Source: Microvirga vignae
GTDB taxonomy: Bacteria > Pseudomonadota > Alphaproteobacteria > Rhizobiales > Beijerinckiaceae
Assembly: GCF_001017175.1 (NCBI RefSeq)
Contig: NZ_LCYG01000067.1
Coordinates: 1 to 36,860, forward strand
Direction of reading: 5' to 3'
Length of the DNA stretch: 36,860 nt
Under the pieces are notes generated by a model. That model was not told the origin of the DNA, searched no databases, and saw only the letters and a list, made by a program, of their open reading frames with translations. The translations under genes were made by a program, and so were the position numbers. Positions within the stretch are counted from its first letter, which is position 1. The number at the start of each line of letters is the position of its first letter. Shown piece after piece: positions 1 through 7,278 of this stretch.

Positions 1-138
1 GGGGAGCCGTCCACACATGGCACGAAGCGGAAATTGGCCGAAGGACCGCTATGGAAATGTTAGCGGATCTTCAGTGCCAAGCCATTGTAGACTATATGTG
101 CCCGGAGGCTCTGCTCCCGCCCTATCAGATCAGTTGTG

Positions 139-423
139 CTATGATGATCTCTCAAGACACACGCCAGCTTGCTCAAAGTAGCGACTGACCTCGGGACTCA
201 TCCTGTCACCGCTCCAGTATGCCCTCAGAGCAGCTGTATTGCCCTCCAACCACATCAGCAGGGCAGGACGTGAAATCGCCCACCGTCCGCCGATCTTGCG
301 TCCTATGCCTTCCTCCGCCCACAGCCGCATCGTCTCGACACAGCGCCCGGCGATCTCTGCAGCTTCCTTGAGGCTCGCAACCTCCTGCCGGTTGACATGT
401 CTGCGTGAAGCCTCCACGTCCAC
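139..423 (-). CDS. Helix-turn-helix DNA-binding protein, possibly 5'-truncated
   Basis: This 94-residue protein has a helix-turn-helix-like segment at about residues 16-60 (ASLKEAAEIAGRCVETMRLW, then IGRKIGGRWAISRPAL) in the style of MerR or excisionase DNA-binding domains. The most upstream start is GTG at 423. Its first codons overlap, in another frame, the end of the broken DUF927 gene, so the true N-terminus may have been lost when the two were joined. The DNA-binding role is inferred from the fold-like pattern; the target is unknown. The 138 bases between this gene and the window edge hold nothing I recognise. Confidence 0.5.
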   Translation of the reverse strand: MDVEASRRHVNRQEVASLKEAAEIAGRCVETMRLWAEEGIGRKIGGRWAISRPALLMWLEGNTAALRAYWSGDRMSPEVSRYFEQAGVCLERSS

Positions 424-1168
424 CGCCTCCCCAGACGCTGCCCGCGACTATCAGGGCTGTGCTCTTGCCGAGGGATGAACCGCCGACAAGATGCACCCCA
501 CCGCCCTCATCATTGAGTAGATCAACAAGAGGTCCAGCAAAGGCGGTCGAGAGGGCGAGCACTAGACGGGAGTTTCCGGCAGCAGGTCTTGCAACCTTCT
601 CGATCCAATCGACAAGGGTGCCACTCTCGTCATAGCGGGCTGCATCGGCCTTCCCGTCATAGACTACCCTTTCACCGGGCTCCTGTCCGACTGTCGCATG
701 GGGCAGAACGAACACGTCACCATGCCATCCACTGCGCCGCACGAGGCGGACACGCGAACCGCAGTTCAGACCAACCAAAGCAGCGTTGAACTTCTTTAGG
801 CGGTCGGAATGTGGGGACAGTTCCAGTCCACCAGCCGCCAAGGGCTTCAGGACTTCCGTTCCATCTCCAATCAGATCAGCCAGCGGCAGGAAGTGGCGGT
901 GCTGGATGTGGTCGCGGTCAAACCATTCGAGAGCAATGGACCATCCATCACCATTCGGATCGCGGGCAAGGCCCAGGACCATGAACGGGCCAGAAAGGCG
1001 GCTCCGTGGCTTGTCCTCACCAGGATCAAACCAAAGCCCCTTGCTGTCCAGGACATAACCATGAGGCCATTTGACGGAGTCGGATTGGCGCGGGCTCTCG
1101 GGCTCCAGGTCGGGAGTCCCGAGGCGTTCCATTCCATCAGCGAAAGGATCATTGTCGAGAGCGTTCAA
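206..1168 (-). pseudogene. DUF927-type ATPase, 3'-truncated
   Basis: The first 245 or so residues look like a DUF927 protein, a family found in phages, plasmids and integrative elements and linked to a helicase or primase-like role. The segment FLPLADLIGDGTEVLKPLAAG and a Walker A loop (GGSSLGKST, about residue 230) are visible. Right after SVWGGG the reading becomes low-complexity and out of character, and it stops at 206. The Walker B and the rest of the ATPase are therefore missing. The start is TTG, overlapping the upstream stop as TTGA, with AAGGAG eight bases ahead. It is the last gene of a leftward, translationally coupled set. The break lies at about 420-445, where a helix-turn-helix gene takes over in another frame. 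Confidence 0.72.
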
Positions 1169-1398
1169 GACCGCTGCTCCTTGGTCGTGCGAAGGTCGTT
1201 GAGGGTTCCAAGAGCTGCACGGGTGTAGGCCACAAGCCTGCGCACATTGTATTCAAGGCCTGCATCGTCGCGGATGTCGGCGTAGGTGACGCCGAGCTCT
1301 GCCTGAATGCAGGCCATGGCGAGCATTTCGCCAATGAATTCTCGGCAGGCATCGGGCGTCCCATGAGGGGCGCCCTGCGTTGAAGTGGGGTTGCTCAA
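1165..1398 (-). CDS. Small conserved protein of an integrated element
   Basis: A 77-residue protein whose convincing part is DACREFIGEMLAMACIQAEL followed by a helical C-terminus. I chose the TTG at 1398 because it overlaps the stop of the upstream gene as TTGA; its own stop then overlaps the TTG of the DUF927 gene the same way. This tight spacing suggests translational coupling. I do not recognise a domain. Its place between a small accessory protein and a DUF927 ATPase suggests it belongs to the same mobile-element module. Confidence 0.55.
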   Translation of the reverse strand: MSNPTSTQGAPHGTPDACREFIGEMLAMACIQAELGVTYADIRDDAGLEYNVRRLVAYTRAALGTLNDLRTTKEQRS

Positions 1399-1781
1399 GG
1401 CACGTACCCCCACTGAAGTTTGACGCGGATGGCACGAAGCCATGCAGCCTGTTTCTCAGTCGGCTCGTAGCCCGTCGCGGTGCGGTGGATCATGTCCACG
1501 ACGAACTTGCGTTCCTTGTAGGAGAGATCCCCGCCGTCACGATTCCGGCACCAGATGGCTATTTCGCTCCAGGTCTCTGGCTCCTTCTCAGACGGTGGAG
1601 GCGCATAAGTGACTGGATTGTGCTGGCACAGAGCCTCCACGAGATTGTGGAAGTCCATGCCCGCTCCGTTGAGTGTTCTGCCGATAGCGCGGACGGCTGC
1701 GACCACCTCGCCGTCGTGGTCCGTGGCGAGCATCGGGATGAGCTTGGAGAGCTTCGGGGCAATGACCGCCATATCAGACAT
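1395..1781 (-). CDS. Conserved hypothetical protein of an integrated element
   Basis: A 128-residue soluble protein beginning MSDMAVIAPKLSKLIPMLAT with ATG at 1781 and GGAGG upstream, inside the end of the preceding gene. The stretch DGEVVAAVRAIGRTLNGAG followed by a helical region looks like small proteins that sit beside DUF927 genes in rhizobial prophage-like elements; that resemblance is from memory. It overlaps the upstream gene by 8 bases and the downstream one by a TTGA stop/start. Function unknown. Confidence 0.7.
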   Translation of the reverse strand: MSDMAVIAPKLSKLIPMLATDHDGEVVAAVRAIGRTLNGAGMDFHNLVEALCQHNPVTYAPPPSEKEPETWSEIAIWCRNRDGGDLSYKERKFVVDMIHRTATGYEPTEKQAAWLRAIRVKLQWGYVP

Positions 1782-2175
1782 TGGCGAAGCCTCCTGTCTG
1801 AGCGAAGTGCTGAGCCAGCCGAGAGAGGCCCTGCTTCAAGAGAGAGGCTCGCTGCGAATTCCCGACACCACAGTTGTCGCGGCAGACCGAGACGACTGCT
1901 AAGGCGACGTTCTCGCCAAGGGAAAGGAGAGAGCGGCCAGCCGAGAGTCGTGCCTGTTGTTCAAGATGTCCGGCAGACTGCCAGAGAGCCGCCATGCGTT
2001 GGCCCGCTTGAAATTCACGATTATCGATGAGGCCCGCGTTACGAGCCCGAGCAAGAGCAGAGCCGGGAGTGCCAAACTCTTCGGGTGCCGTGTGGACACG
2101 CGGCCTGTAGCCAGTGTCTGGCGGGCGTGAATTATCCTTGCTCTGAATGAGCGTCGTGTTAGAAATGTATTGCAT
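1774..2175 (-). CDS. Hypothetical protein, weakly DUF6456-like
   Basis: I start this 133-residue protein at ATG 2175 (MQYISNTTLIQSKDN), because upstream codons in the open frame overlap the neighbouring AlpA-like gene and look non-coding. The C-terminal half (SLGENVALAVVSVCRDNCGV, then LLKQGLSRLAQHF) has the spacing of DUF6456, a helix-turn-helix-associated domain common in Rhizobiales. The match is by eye and weak. The stop overlaps the next gene by 8 bases, so it is probably co-transcribed with it. Confidence 0.55.
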   Translation of the reverse strand: MQYISNTTLIQSKDNSRPPDTGYRPRVHTAPEEFGTPGSALARARNAGLIDNREFQAGQRMAALWQSAGHLEQQARLSAGRSLLSLGENVALAVVSVCRDNCGVGNSQRASLLKQGLSRLAQHFAQTGGFANV

Positions 2176-2258
2176 AAAATGAATACCTTGAGCCCCACGT
2201 GGTCCCCGTGTCGGGGTTCTCTTTTGTCCGCGTGAAAGGCCCGTACTGGGTTGAGGGA

Positions 2259-2492
2259 TCACGCGGCGGTCGCGGTGCTTTCGGAAGTATTGGTGCGTAT
2301 GTGGGCAGCGAACCATGCATCAAGGTCAGCAGGGTCATAGACCACGCGCTTGCCAATTTTGATGAAGGCGGGGCCGCCACCTGCCACCCGAAGTTTATCG
2401 AGGGTGGATTTGCCGAGGCCGAGGTATTCGGCTGCTTGAGGGGTATCGAGCTTCTTGCGGAATTTGCCGAGAAGTTCGTTGAGTTCGTTCAC
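2259..2492 (-). CDS. AlpA / excisionase-type helix-turn-helix protein
   Basis: A 77-residue protein with the layout of the HTH_17 (AlpA/Xis-like) family: a first helix with PQAAEYLGLGKSTLDKLR at about residues 18-35, then a wing FIKIGKRVVYDPADLDAWF. Such proteins bind DNA as excisionases or as activators of element genes. The start is GTG at 2492 with GGAG about nine bases upstream. It is the first gene of the leftward set leading to the DUF927 ATPase, so it probably regulates or directs excision of that element. No intact integrase is visible beside it. Confidence 0.82.
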   Translation of the reverse strand: MNELNELLGKFRKKLDTPQAAEYLGLGKSTLDKLRVAGGGPAFIKIGKRVVYDPADLDAWFAAHIRTNTSESTATAA

Positions 2493-2619
2493 TGCTTGAG
2501 TCTCCGGTAGTATCCGGAGGGCGCTATTGCTCTCCGGTCGTGCGAAGACATTGGCAGTGGGCTGATGTGTCGTCTAAGCGGTAATGCCTTTGACCCTTAG
2601 CGCAGTTCCACCGCTGCAC

Positions 2620-2678
2620 ATGGGTCGGACCCTTCTAAAAATCGTGGGAAATGAGCCAGATTTATGGGTCCGGCCCAT
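2620..2678. repeat. Inverted repeat of two GC-rich palindromic arms
   Basis: ATGGGTCGGACCC at 2620-2632 and GGGTCCGGCCCAT at 2666-2678 are reverse complements at 12 of 13 positions, with an AT-rich spacer of 33 bases. The left arm also contains a perfect short palindrome, GGGTC-G-GACCC. It lies between the AlpA-like gene and the stop of the 271-residue gene. It could be a terminator for that gene or a binding or recombination site. Confidence 0.5.
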
Positions 2679-2681
2679 TGT

Positions 2682-3597
2682 CTAACCGATCTCAGATTTT
2701 TTCTTATTCCCCCGCCCGAGCTGGCTTTCCGGCTCCCTGAGAATAGTCGCCATGTATTCTACGAGCGTCTTTCCTAGGGGCTCTTGTCCAGTCCAAGCGA
2801 GCTTGATCTCCTCCATAATCGCTTCCTTTTTTGGCTGGTTCCCAGGCGTGATTTGCATCTTGCGAGCGATGCTCACGAGCACCTGAAGATAAGGCGATAG
2901 ATGGATATCCAATCCACTGGGTTTTTCCGCGAATGGCTGGGAGAGAAGAAACCTTTCAAGGCTGGCCTGTTCCAGAAAGATGAACCCGATTTGATGGTTC
3001 GCCAGAAACGGCGGGAAGGGATTGGTCATTGACATTGTGCAGGAGTCAAAGCGACCCTGGACAGCTCCGTTCCAGTAATGCGCGGGTGTCGGTTCCATCT
3101 TCCCGCCAGTGGCGGGACGCCATGCCGATATAAGGTCACCAGCCTCACACCTTGTAATGATCTCAATCTGGACTGCTGCAGCGCGTTGTTCGGCTAATGA
3201 CTCTTCCTGCTGGCGTGCCTTGTGGCGGGCCTGAAGTACCGCAGCAAAGCCTTCAGGATCAGCCTCGGCTGCTTTTCTGTCACGCGCTGTCCCAGCAAGC
3301 CATTCTTGTTCCTCGCTTGTCAGCTCATCATGGGACTTCTTGACCAGATCAAATATCGAGAAGGTGCTTGCTCTGTATGTCGGTGTGTGCGGCTCATAGC
3401 CTGTCCAATCCTCACCGTAGCGTGCCTGACCAATTCTGTGGAACGCTCGCGCAAGGAACACGTAACCTGCAGGATCTAGCGGCCATGATTTGACCAACCA
3501 AAACTTTGCTCGCCCATCTAAAACCCTCGGCTTTGATTTTGACGGCGCGTCCTTCTGCGTGGAGGGAACAGGGGGGAATCGGACGATACTTGCTCAT
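2682..3597 (-). pseudogene. Conserved hypothetical protein with frameshifted start
   Basis: From 3497 down there is an open frame of 271 codons (starting at TTG, MVKSWPLDPAGYVFLARAFH) whose N-terminus has a domain-like pattern and whose C-terminus (ARKMQITPGNQPKKEAIMEE) is helical. The same frame reads sensibly upstream of 3497 (DGRAKFWLVKSWPL) but has no good start before a stop. In the neighbouring frame, ATG at 3597 gives MSKYRPIPP. Removing one C from the run of six (3571-3576, G on the plus strand) joins the two into one protein of about 304 residues. I do not know the family; similar proteins seem common in Rhizobiales. Confidence 0.6.
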
Positions 3598-3703
3598 TGC
3601 ACCGCACATGCATTGCCCGCACTTTGAAAGGAGACATACGGCAGCCCCTGTGTGGTCGAAATTTTCGGGTGGCCGCCCTAGCCGTGTGCCGTCTCAACAA
3701 TCC

Positions 3704-4084
3704 TTAGCCTACCTGATTGGGCCGCCTACATTGATTAGCCTTCTGCAGTTCAGTGACTAAGAACTCGTCCGTTCTCAGGGCCGTTCGTGCCGTTGGCGTC
3801 TTCAGAGCTTTGTCAAATGTAACCAAGGCCTCGTAGAGAGGCACATCAGTGCGCCTGCACCCAACCCAGAGCACAGTTTGCACGTATGCCAGACAGGCTG
3901 AAGCAAGCCGTTGGTCCACTTCGTTCGCTAGGCCATCAGTGCCATTAAGCAGATCCCAGAGCGGTTTGCATTCTGTGAAGAAACGATCTGGAGATAAGCC
4001 GCCGTACGAGCTGAGAGGCAAAGCCACACGGTCCTGCGCTTGAGCCGAGAGAGATGCGAGTGTTACCAGAAGAGCAGCCAGCAT
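3704..4084 (-). CDS. Small secreted protein, weakly Rap1a/Tai-like
   Basis: Starting at ATG 4084, this 126-residue protein opens with a hydrophobic signal peptide (MLAALLVTLASLSAQA) and a likely cleavage before QDRV. The mature part has paired cysteines: FTECKPLWDLLN, then a helix SACLAYVQTVLWVGC, then a final KANQC. That plan recalls the Rap1a/Tai immunity-like domain, but the match is loose. It lies just downstream of the XRE repressor gene on the same strand, so the two may be co-transcribed. Confidence 0.55.
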   Translation of the reverse strand: MLAALLVTLASLSAQAQDRVALPLSSYGGLSPDRFFTECKPLWDLLNGTDGLANEVDQRLASACLAYVQTVLWVGCRRTDVPLYEALVTFDKALKTPTARTALRTDEFLVTELQKANQCRRPNQVG

Positions 4085-4094
4085 CCTCACAGTA

Positions 4095-4337
4095 TCAATC
4101 CCTAGACCGATCCTTGAAGCGTACGCCAGCACCTCCGCCGTTTTCGGGGATGAACTGTATGCCAGCTTCCTCTAGGGCTTTCTGGATATCAGCAAGAGTC
4201 CGGTCATAGGGTGTGCGCTTGCCCGCCTCGAAGTCAGCGAGTGTCTTCTTCGATACCGATGCGGTTTCAGCCAACTGGCCTTGAGTCCATTCAAGCAGTG
4301 CTCTCGCCGCTCTGCACTGCCCCCTTGTCATTGCCAT
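4095..4337 (-). CDS. XRE-family transcriptional repressor
   Basis: An 80-residue Cro/CI-type helix-turn-helix protein: RAARALLEWTQGQLAETASV, then SKKTLADFEAGKRTPY, at about residues 9-45. The tail (AGIQFIPENGGGAGVRF) is typical of short single-domain XRE regulators in Alphaproteobacteria. The start may be the first ATG (4337) or the third codon. It is transcribed away from two unknown genes that begin at 4420, and the gap between them contains two near-identical palindromes that are likely its operators. Autoregulation and repression of the facing genes is the natural inference. Confidence 0.88.
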   Translation of the reverse strand: MAMTRGQCRAARALLEWTQGQLAETASVSKKTLADFEAGKRTPYDRTLADIQKALEEAGIQFIPENGGGAGVRFKDRSRD

Positions 4338-4351
4338 TTTTGCGCAACCTT

Positions 4352-4364
4352 ACACTTTTAGTGT
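4352..4364. promoter_or_regulatory. Operator palindrome 1 for the XRE repressor
   Basis: ACACT-TTT-AGTGT is a perfect 5-bp inverted repeat with a 3-bp centre, placed just upstream of the XRE gene. It is preceded by AACCTT, exactly as the second palindrome 31 bases away is. The shared core and flank mark it as a repressor site; binding itself is inferred. Confidence 0.65.
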
Positions 4365-4392
4365 TGACCTGCTCGTAACCTTACACTAAAAG
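4364..4392 (+). promoter_or_regulatory. Candidate sigma-70 promoter for the 4420 gene
   Basis: TTGACC at 4364-4369 is followed after 17 bases by TAAAAG at 4387-4392, a fair housekeeping promoter pair. The -10 box lies inside the second operator palindrome and the -35 box abuts the first. A bound repressor would therefore block it. This placement is seen; promoter activity is inferred. Confidence 0.45.
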
Positions 4393-4395
4393 TGT
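4383..4395. promoter_or_regulatory. Operator palindrome 2 for the XRE repressor
   Basis: ACACT-AAA-AGTGT is the second perfect palindrome, 31 bases (about three helical turns) from the first and preceded by the same AACCTT. It covers the candidate -10 box of the rightward promoter, which is what a repressor site would do. Confidence 0.65.
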
Positions 4396-4419
4396 CACAT
4401 AACGCGATAGAGGCAACCC

Positions 4420-4740
4420 GTGGCTCTCCACCGCAAGATCGATTGGAACACCGCAATGCGCAACATGCGGGCCGACCGCGCCAAGCCTGTTGCTGCTGGC
4501 CTCCTCGCCTCCGTTTCCCTGGAACGTGCCCGCTTGGATCGTCTTGCCAAGGAAGCTGCTTCCCGCCCGTTATTCGTGGCCGGCTCCTTCGACCGCTCGG
4601 CCATCATGACCGCCGCTATCGCTCAAGCCCGCCTCCAGCGCGCCAAGGGCAACAAGGCCTCTTGGTCGCAGCTTCTCGCCTCCGCTCTCAAGTTCGCCTG
4701 CATCTGCGCCAAGCAGCAGCGCGCCTTCGCCACTCACTAA
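4420..4740 (+). CDS. Unknown basic protein under XRE control
   Basis: A 106-residue protein starting at GTG 4420 (MALHRKIDWNTAMRNMRADR) with AGAGG seven bases upstream. It is rich in Ala, Arg and Lys and has no signal peptide or obvious membrane segment. The C-terminal part (KASWSQLLASALKFACICAK) is helical. I recognise no family. It is the first gene behind the repressor-covered promoter and is followed 26 bases later by a second unknown gene with its own strong ribosome binding site, then a strong terminator, so the two look like a dedicated operon. Confidence 0.65.
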   Translation: MALHRKIDWNTAMRNMRADRAKPVAAGLLASVSLERARLDRLAKEAASRPLFVAGSFDRSAIMTAAIAQARLQRAKGNKASWSQLLASALKFACICAKQQRAFATH

Positions 4741-4766
4741 TCAGCCGTATCCCAAAGGAGTCCGAT

Positions 4767-5033
4767 ATGCCTGCTACTCACCTTCGTCTTGTGGCCGTTG
4801 ATGGCACTCAGATTGCCCCCGCTCCTCGCCGTCCTCGTGGCTGGAACGTCCGCCGTGAGCGGGAAATCCGGCCCTGCATCATCAAGGAGCACCGGGGCCA
4901 CATCACGCATTCGCTGGATCGTCTCAAGACCCTGGCCAATGAGCTGGAAAGCAGCCTCGGCATCTCCCTTGGCGATGAGTTCGTGTGGTCTCGTCGGGAC
5001 ACTCTCAATCCTCGGCCTGATATGCCCGCCTGA
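4767..5033 (+). CDS. Unknown 88-residue protein, second gene of the XRE-controlled operon
   Basis: The start is ATG 4767 (MPATHLRLVAVDGTQIAPAP) with AAAGGAG six bases upstream. The N-terminal third is Pro/Arg-rich (APRRPRGWNVRRERE). The middle (THSLDRLKTLANELESSLG) looks like an amphipathic helix. No known domain is evident. The gap to the upstream gene is 26 bases and a rho-independent terminator lies at 5187-5217, which leaves a 150-base 3' region with no convincing ORF. Confidence 0.68.
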   Translation: MPATHLRLVAVDGTQIAPAPRRPRGWNVRREREIRPCIIKEHRGHITHSLDRLKTLANELESSLGISLGDEFVWSRRDTLNPRPDMPA

Positions 5034-5186
5034 TCCCTTACCGCTACAGCACGACAGCATCACAGCACTGGACTTCATCGCGTAGACGACGGTACGGAAC
5101 GACCACTTGGCTTCCGCGTTCTTCTGCCCATCCAGCAAGTTTCACAGTAGGTGCACCCTGCCCTTCCATCCTCTGGCAGTGGTGCC

Positions 5187-5217
5187 AAGGCCCGACCGGA
5201 TTGTCGGGCCTTTTTCT
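5187..5217 (+). terminator. Rho-independent terminator
   Basis: AAGGCCCGAC and GTCGGGCCTT form a perfect 10-bp stem around a 6-base loop, followed by TTTCTTT. It would end transcription of the 4420/4767 operon. Because it sits 150 bases after the last stop, the 3' region could also yield a small RNA. Confidence 0.85.
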
Positions 5218-5319
5218 TTGCCGGCACGCTGGCGCGGGAGGAGCCAGCCAATAGGCCATCTGGTCTATGTTTCCCTGCTTGTCGGGATGCTAACCTCAGG
5301 CCGGTCTACGGAGGGGACC

Positions 5320-5520
5320 GTGCAGCGCCACAACCCGAACTTGGACGAACATGGCCACAAATTAAGAGAGGCCAATATCCGCCTCGCTCGGTACGAGAGG
5401 CTAAGCCGTATTGCCCTCGTCTTGGTGTTGGTTCTCAACCTTGTTGTTCTCGCACTTGTCATGGGCCATCTTTGGGATCATCCGTGGACGCAGGAAAGCC
5501 TCCAAAGCGGCCTTCCATAA
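5320..5520 (+). CDS. Small single-pass membrane protein
   Basis: I start at GTG 5320 because GGAGGGG lies just ahead; upstream in-frame codons run through the preceding terminator. The 66-residue product has a polar N-terminus with a helix (HGHKLREANIRLARYERLSR) and one strong membrane segment (IALVLVLVLNLVVLALVMG), then a short tail. It is probably an inner-membrane protein with the charged N-terminus in the cytoplasm. Function unknown. Confidence 0.6.
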   Translation: MQRHNPNLDEHGHKLREANIRLARYERLSRIALVLVLVLNLVVLALVMGHLWDHPWTQESLQSGLP

Positions 5521-5552
5521 AGGCGTTTCTGTGAATTACGCGGATGATCGTC

Positions 5553-5780
5553 TCAATCGCGAAGAAGCGGTTTCCACCCCCTGACCTGCCGATCAGAGCA
5601 GAAGCGCGGTGGATCGCCAAAGAGCTGCCAATAGCTGACACCTGCCTGAGGGCTGCTCGTCCAAAACCCCGCAGTCAGCGGGAGAGCAGGTGGGGTCTCG
5701 TCCTCGATCATCCAGAGGATGATCGGTGTTCCGTCGCGTGGTGCAAGATGGACTGGCATCCAGTCGGCCGTTTCGTTCAT
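5553..5780 (-). CDS. Small conserved protein, DUF551-like pattern
   Basis: Starting at ATG 5780, the protein of 75 residues opens MNETADWMPVHLAPRDGTPI. This resembles the W-x-P-x-x-x-A-P-x-D-G-T opening of DUF551-like phage and bacterial small proteins. The remainder has several Trp and Pro residues (GFWTSSPQAGVSYWQLFGDP). The resemblance is to the opening motif only. It stands alone between a rightward membrane protein and a leftward secreted protein. Confidence 0.55.
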   Translation of the reverse strand: MNETADWMPVHLAPRDGTPIILWMIEDETPPALPLTAGFWTSSPQAGVSYWQLFGDPPRFCSDRQVRGWKPLLRD

Positions 5781-5863
5781 GGCTCTCGATATCGATAGCT
5801 CGAGCGATACCCAATGCGGTACTTCACCTCTTCCTTGTATTCGCCGTTCCTTTCCAGCTTGCG

Positions 5864-6091
5864 CTAGTACTTGCACCGGCCGTCGTCGTATTCCTCGTTG
5901 AAAGCCCGACGCTCGCACCGGGGACGCTCATAGCCATAGCCGTACCCGCGGCCGGGTCCGTCGTAGTTGCGCTCATAGCCGCCGCGCCAGCGGCCGTGGC
6001 CGCTCTCGTCCTTCCACGGATCGGCGGAGGCGCTGCCCACCCATCCGACCAGGATCAGGCTCAGCGCGGCAGTCCATCCAAGAACCTTCAT
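5864..6091 (-). CDS. Small secreted Gly/Tyr/Arg-rich protein
   Basis: A 75-residue protein with a clear signal peptide (MKVLGWTAALSLILVGWVGS, cleavage near ASA) and a short mature part rich in Gly, Tyr and Arg with repeated GYGY and YER motifs, ending in a Cys-containing tail. ATG 6091 has AGGAG seven bases upstream. Proteins of this kind are common in the Rhizobiales envelope, but their role is unknown. Confidence 0.72.
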   Translation of the reverse strand: MKVLGWTAALSLILVGWVGSASADPWKDESGHGRWRGGYERNYDGPGRGYGYGYERPRCERRAFNEEYDDGRCKY

Positions 6092-6240
6092 GGGGCAACT
6101 CCTGACGCTCTCGATGAGCGAACGTGGGGACATGGGGAAGGTTGCTCTATCAGGAGAAGTCTGAACCCGGCCCAAATGGCGACTCTGCCCCTTCACAGCG
6201 CTCCATAAACGTCCACACAGGCTTCTCGGGAACCTGCGGC

Positions 6241-6459
6241 TCAGTTAACAGTCTCAGTCAGGCGCTCCTGTATGCTTCTCTCCAGCTCAAGCATACCGTT
6301 GGTGATACTTGCCCAGCTTCCAGCCATCAGCACTGTGGCCGAGACATTCACAAGAGCTAGGACGATCACCAAAACCACCGTGAGGCGGGGAAACTCTTGC
6401 CGCTGTCGACCACGATCCCTTGACCAGTGGACCCTGAGGTGAAGGTTGGAGGCAATCAT
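6241..6459 (-). CDS. Small single-pass membrane protein
   Basis: Chosen start is ATG 6459 (MIASNLHLRVHWSRDRGRQR) because GAGGA lies eight bases before it. The 72-residue product has a basic N-terminus, one membrane helix (LTVVLVIVLALVNVSATVLM) and an acidic helical C-terminus. It is laid out like the protein at 5320-5520 but does not share clear sequence with it. Function unknown. Confidence 0.55.
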   Translation of the reverse strand: MIASNLHLRVHWSRDRGRQRQEFPRLTVVLVIVLALVNVSATVLMAGSWASITNGMLELERSIQERLTETVN

Positions 6460-6627
6460 CGGGCTATTCCTCAGAGGAGTTCCAACCAAGACTGTCATAT
6501 GATGAGCTTGGAGCGCGAACGGTGAGGTGTGCCAAGGCACCTGGAGGGATGCGAATTACGTGGCCTCCACGTGCGATCAGGCGCATAATTGAGAGCAATG
6601 TGGCACTGGCCCAGTTCGGCAACCGCC

Positions 6628-6864
6628 ATGTCTAAGACACCGAACAGATGCGAGATACTTGCCAAGATTGATCAGGACATTGCCGAAGGCGAACGGCATG
6701 TGGCGGAGCAGATTGCCTTGCTCAAATGGATGAGCGAGGAATGTCTCGATACGACCTTGGCTCAGAACTTGCTCTTTAACCTAGAGCAAATCCTCGAGCA
6801 TTGGCACGCCCACCGACAGTTGATCCTGGAGGCGAACCCGCAAGACCAAGCGCAGGATCTCTAA
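6628..6864 (+). CDS. Small helical hypothetical protein
   Basis: The ATG at 6628 gives 78 residues (MSKTPNRCEILAKIDQDIAE) that are predicted by eye to be mostly helical, with HVAEQIALLKWMSEECLD and a C-terminal NLEQILEHWHAHRQLIL. There is no signal peptide or membrane segment. I do not recognise the family. A short hairpin follows the stop. Confidence 0.55.
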   Translation: MSKTPNRCEILAKIDQDIAEGERHVAEQIALLKWMSEECLDTTLAQNLLFNLEQILEHWHAHRQLILEANPQDQAQDL

Positions 6865-6872
6865 TTCCATAA

Positions 6873-6898
6873 ACGGCCTTCCGCGAAATTGCGGCCGT
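6873..6898. terminator. Weak terminator-like hairpin
   Basis: ACGGCC (6873-6878) pairs with GGCCGT (6893-6898) across a 14-base loop, nine bases after the stop of the 6628 gene. The tail is not T-rich, so this is only a possible terminator. Confidence 0.35.
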
Positions 6899-7019
6899 CT
6901 TGCACCGATGCTCTCTGCGCCTCAGCATTGGCAAGACCGTGTCGAGATAGCTGTGACAGGGGTGTGAAGGTTAAGATGGCTTATGCTGCCCAAAAGGCAT
7001 GCAGCACCGGGGCAGGCTC

Positions 7020-7169
7020 ATGAGCCAAAATGAGGTTCGTCGGTGCGCTCTGATGACCGTTGAAGGCGAGAAGGACAATATTATTGGACGGCGGCCAGAC
7101 GGCTGCGGCTCTCGACCTCACGCCGTGGCGACTGCCATCTCCCGTGTCAGCCCCGATAAGGAATATTAA
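7020..7169 (+). CDS. Possible 49-residue small ORF
   Basis: In the 400-base gap before the first DUF6894 gene, ATG 7020 opens a 49-codon frame (MSQNEVRRCALMTVEGEKDN) ending at TAA 7169. Its ATG overlaps the stop of a 15-codon ORF that begins at 6975 (ATGA overlap), which has AAGG ahead of it. No family is recognised and the size makes chance likely. I see nothing else in the gap. Confidence 0.3.
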   Translation: MSQNEVRRCALMTVEGEKDNIIGRRPDGCGSRPHAVATAISRVSPDKEY

Positions 7170-7278
7170 CGGAGCAGCGCAGCTTTTATTCCCGATGGGC
7201 GCATGACCAAATAGTCCTATGGCAGCGCCGATGAACCCGGCAATGTATACTTGCCCGAGGTTTCCTTAGAGGCCGCTG

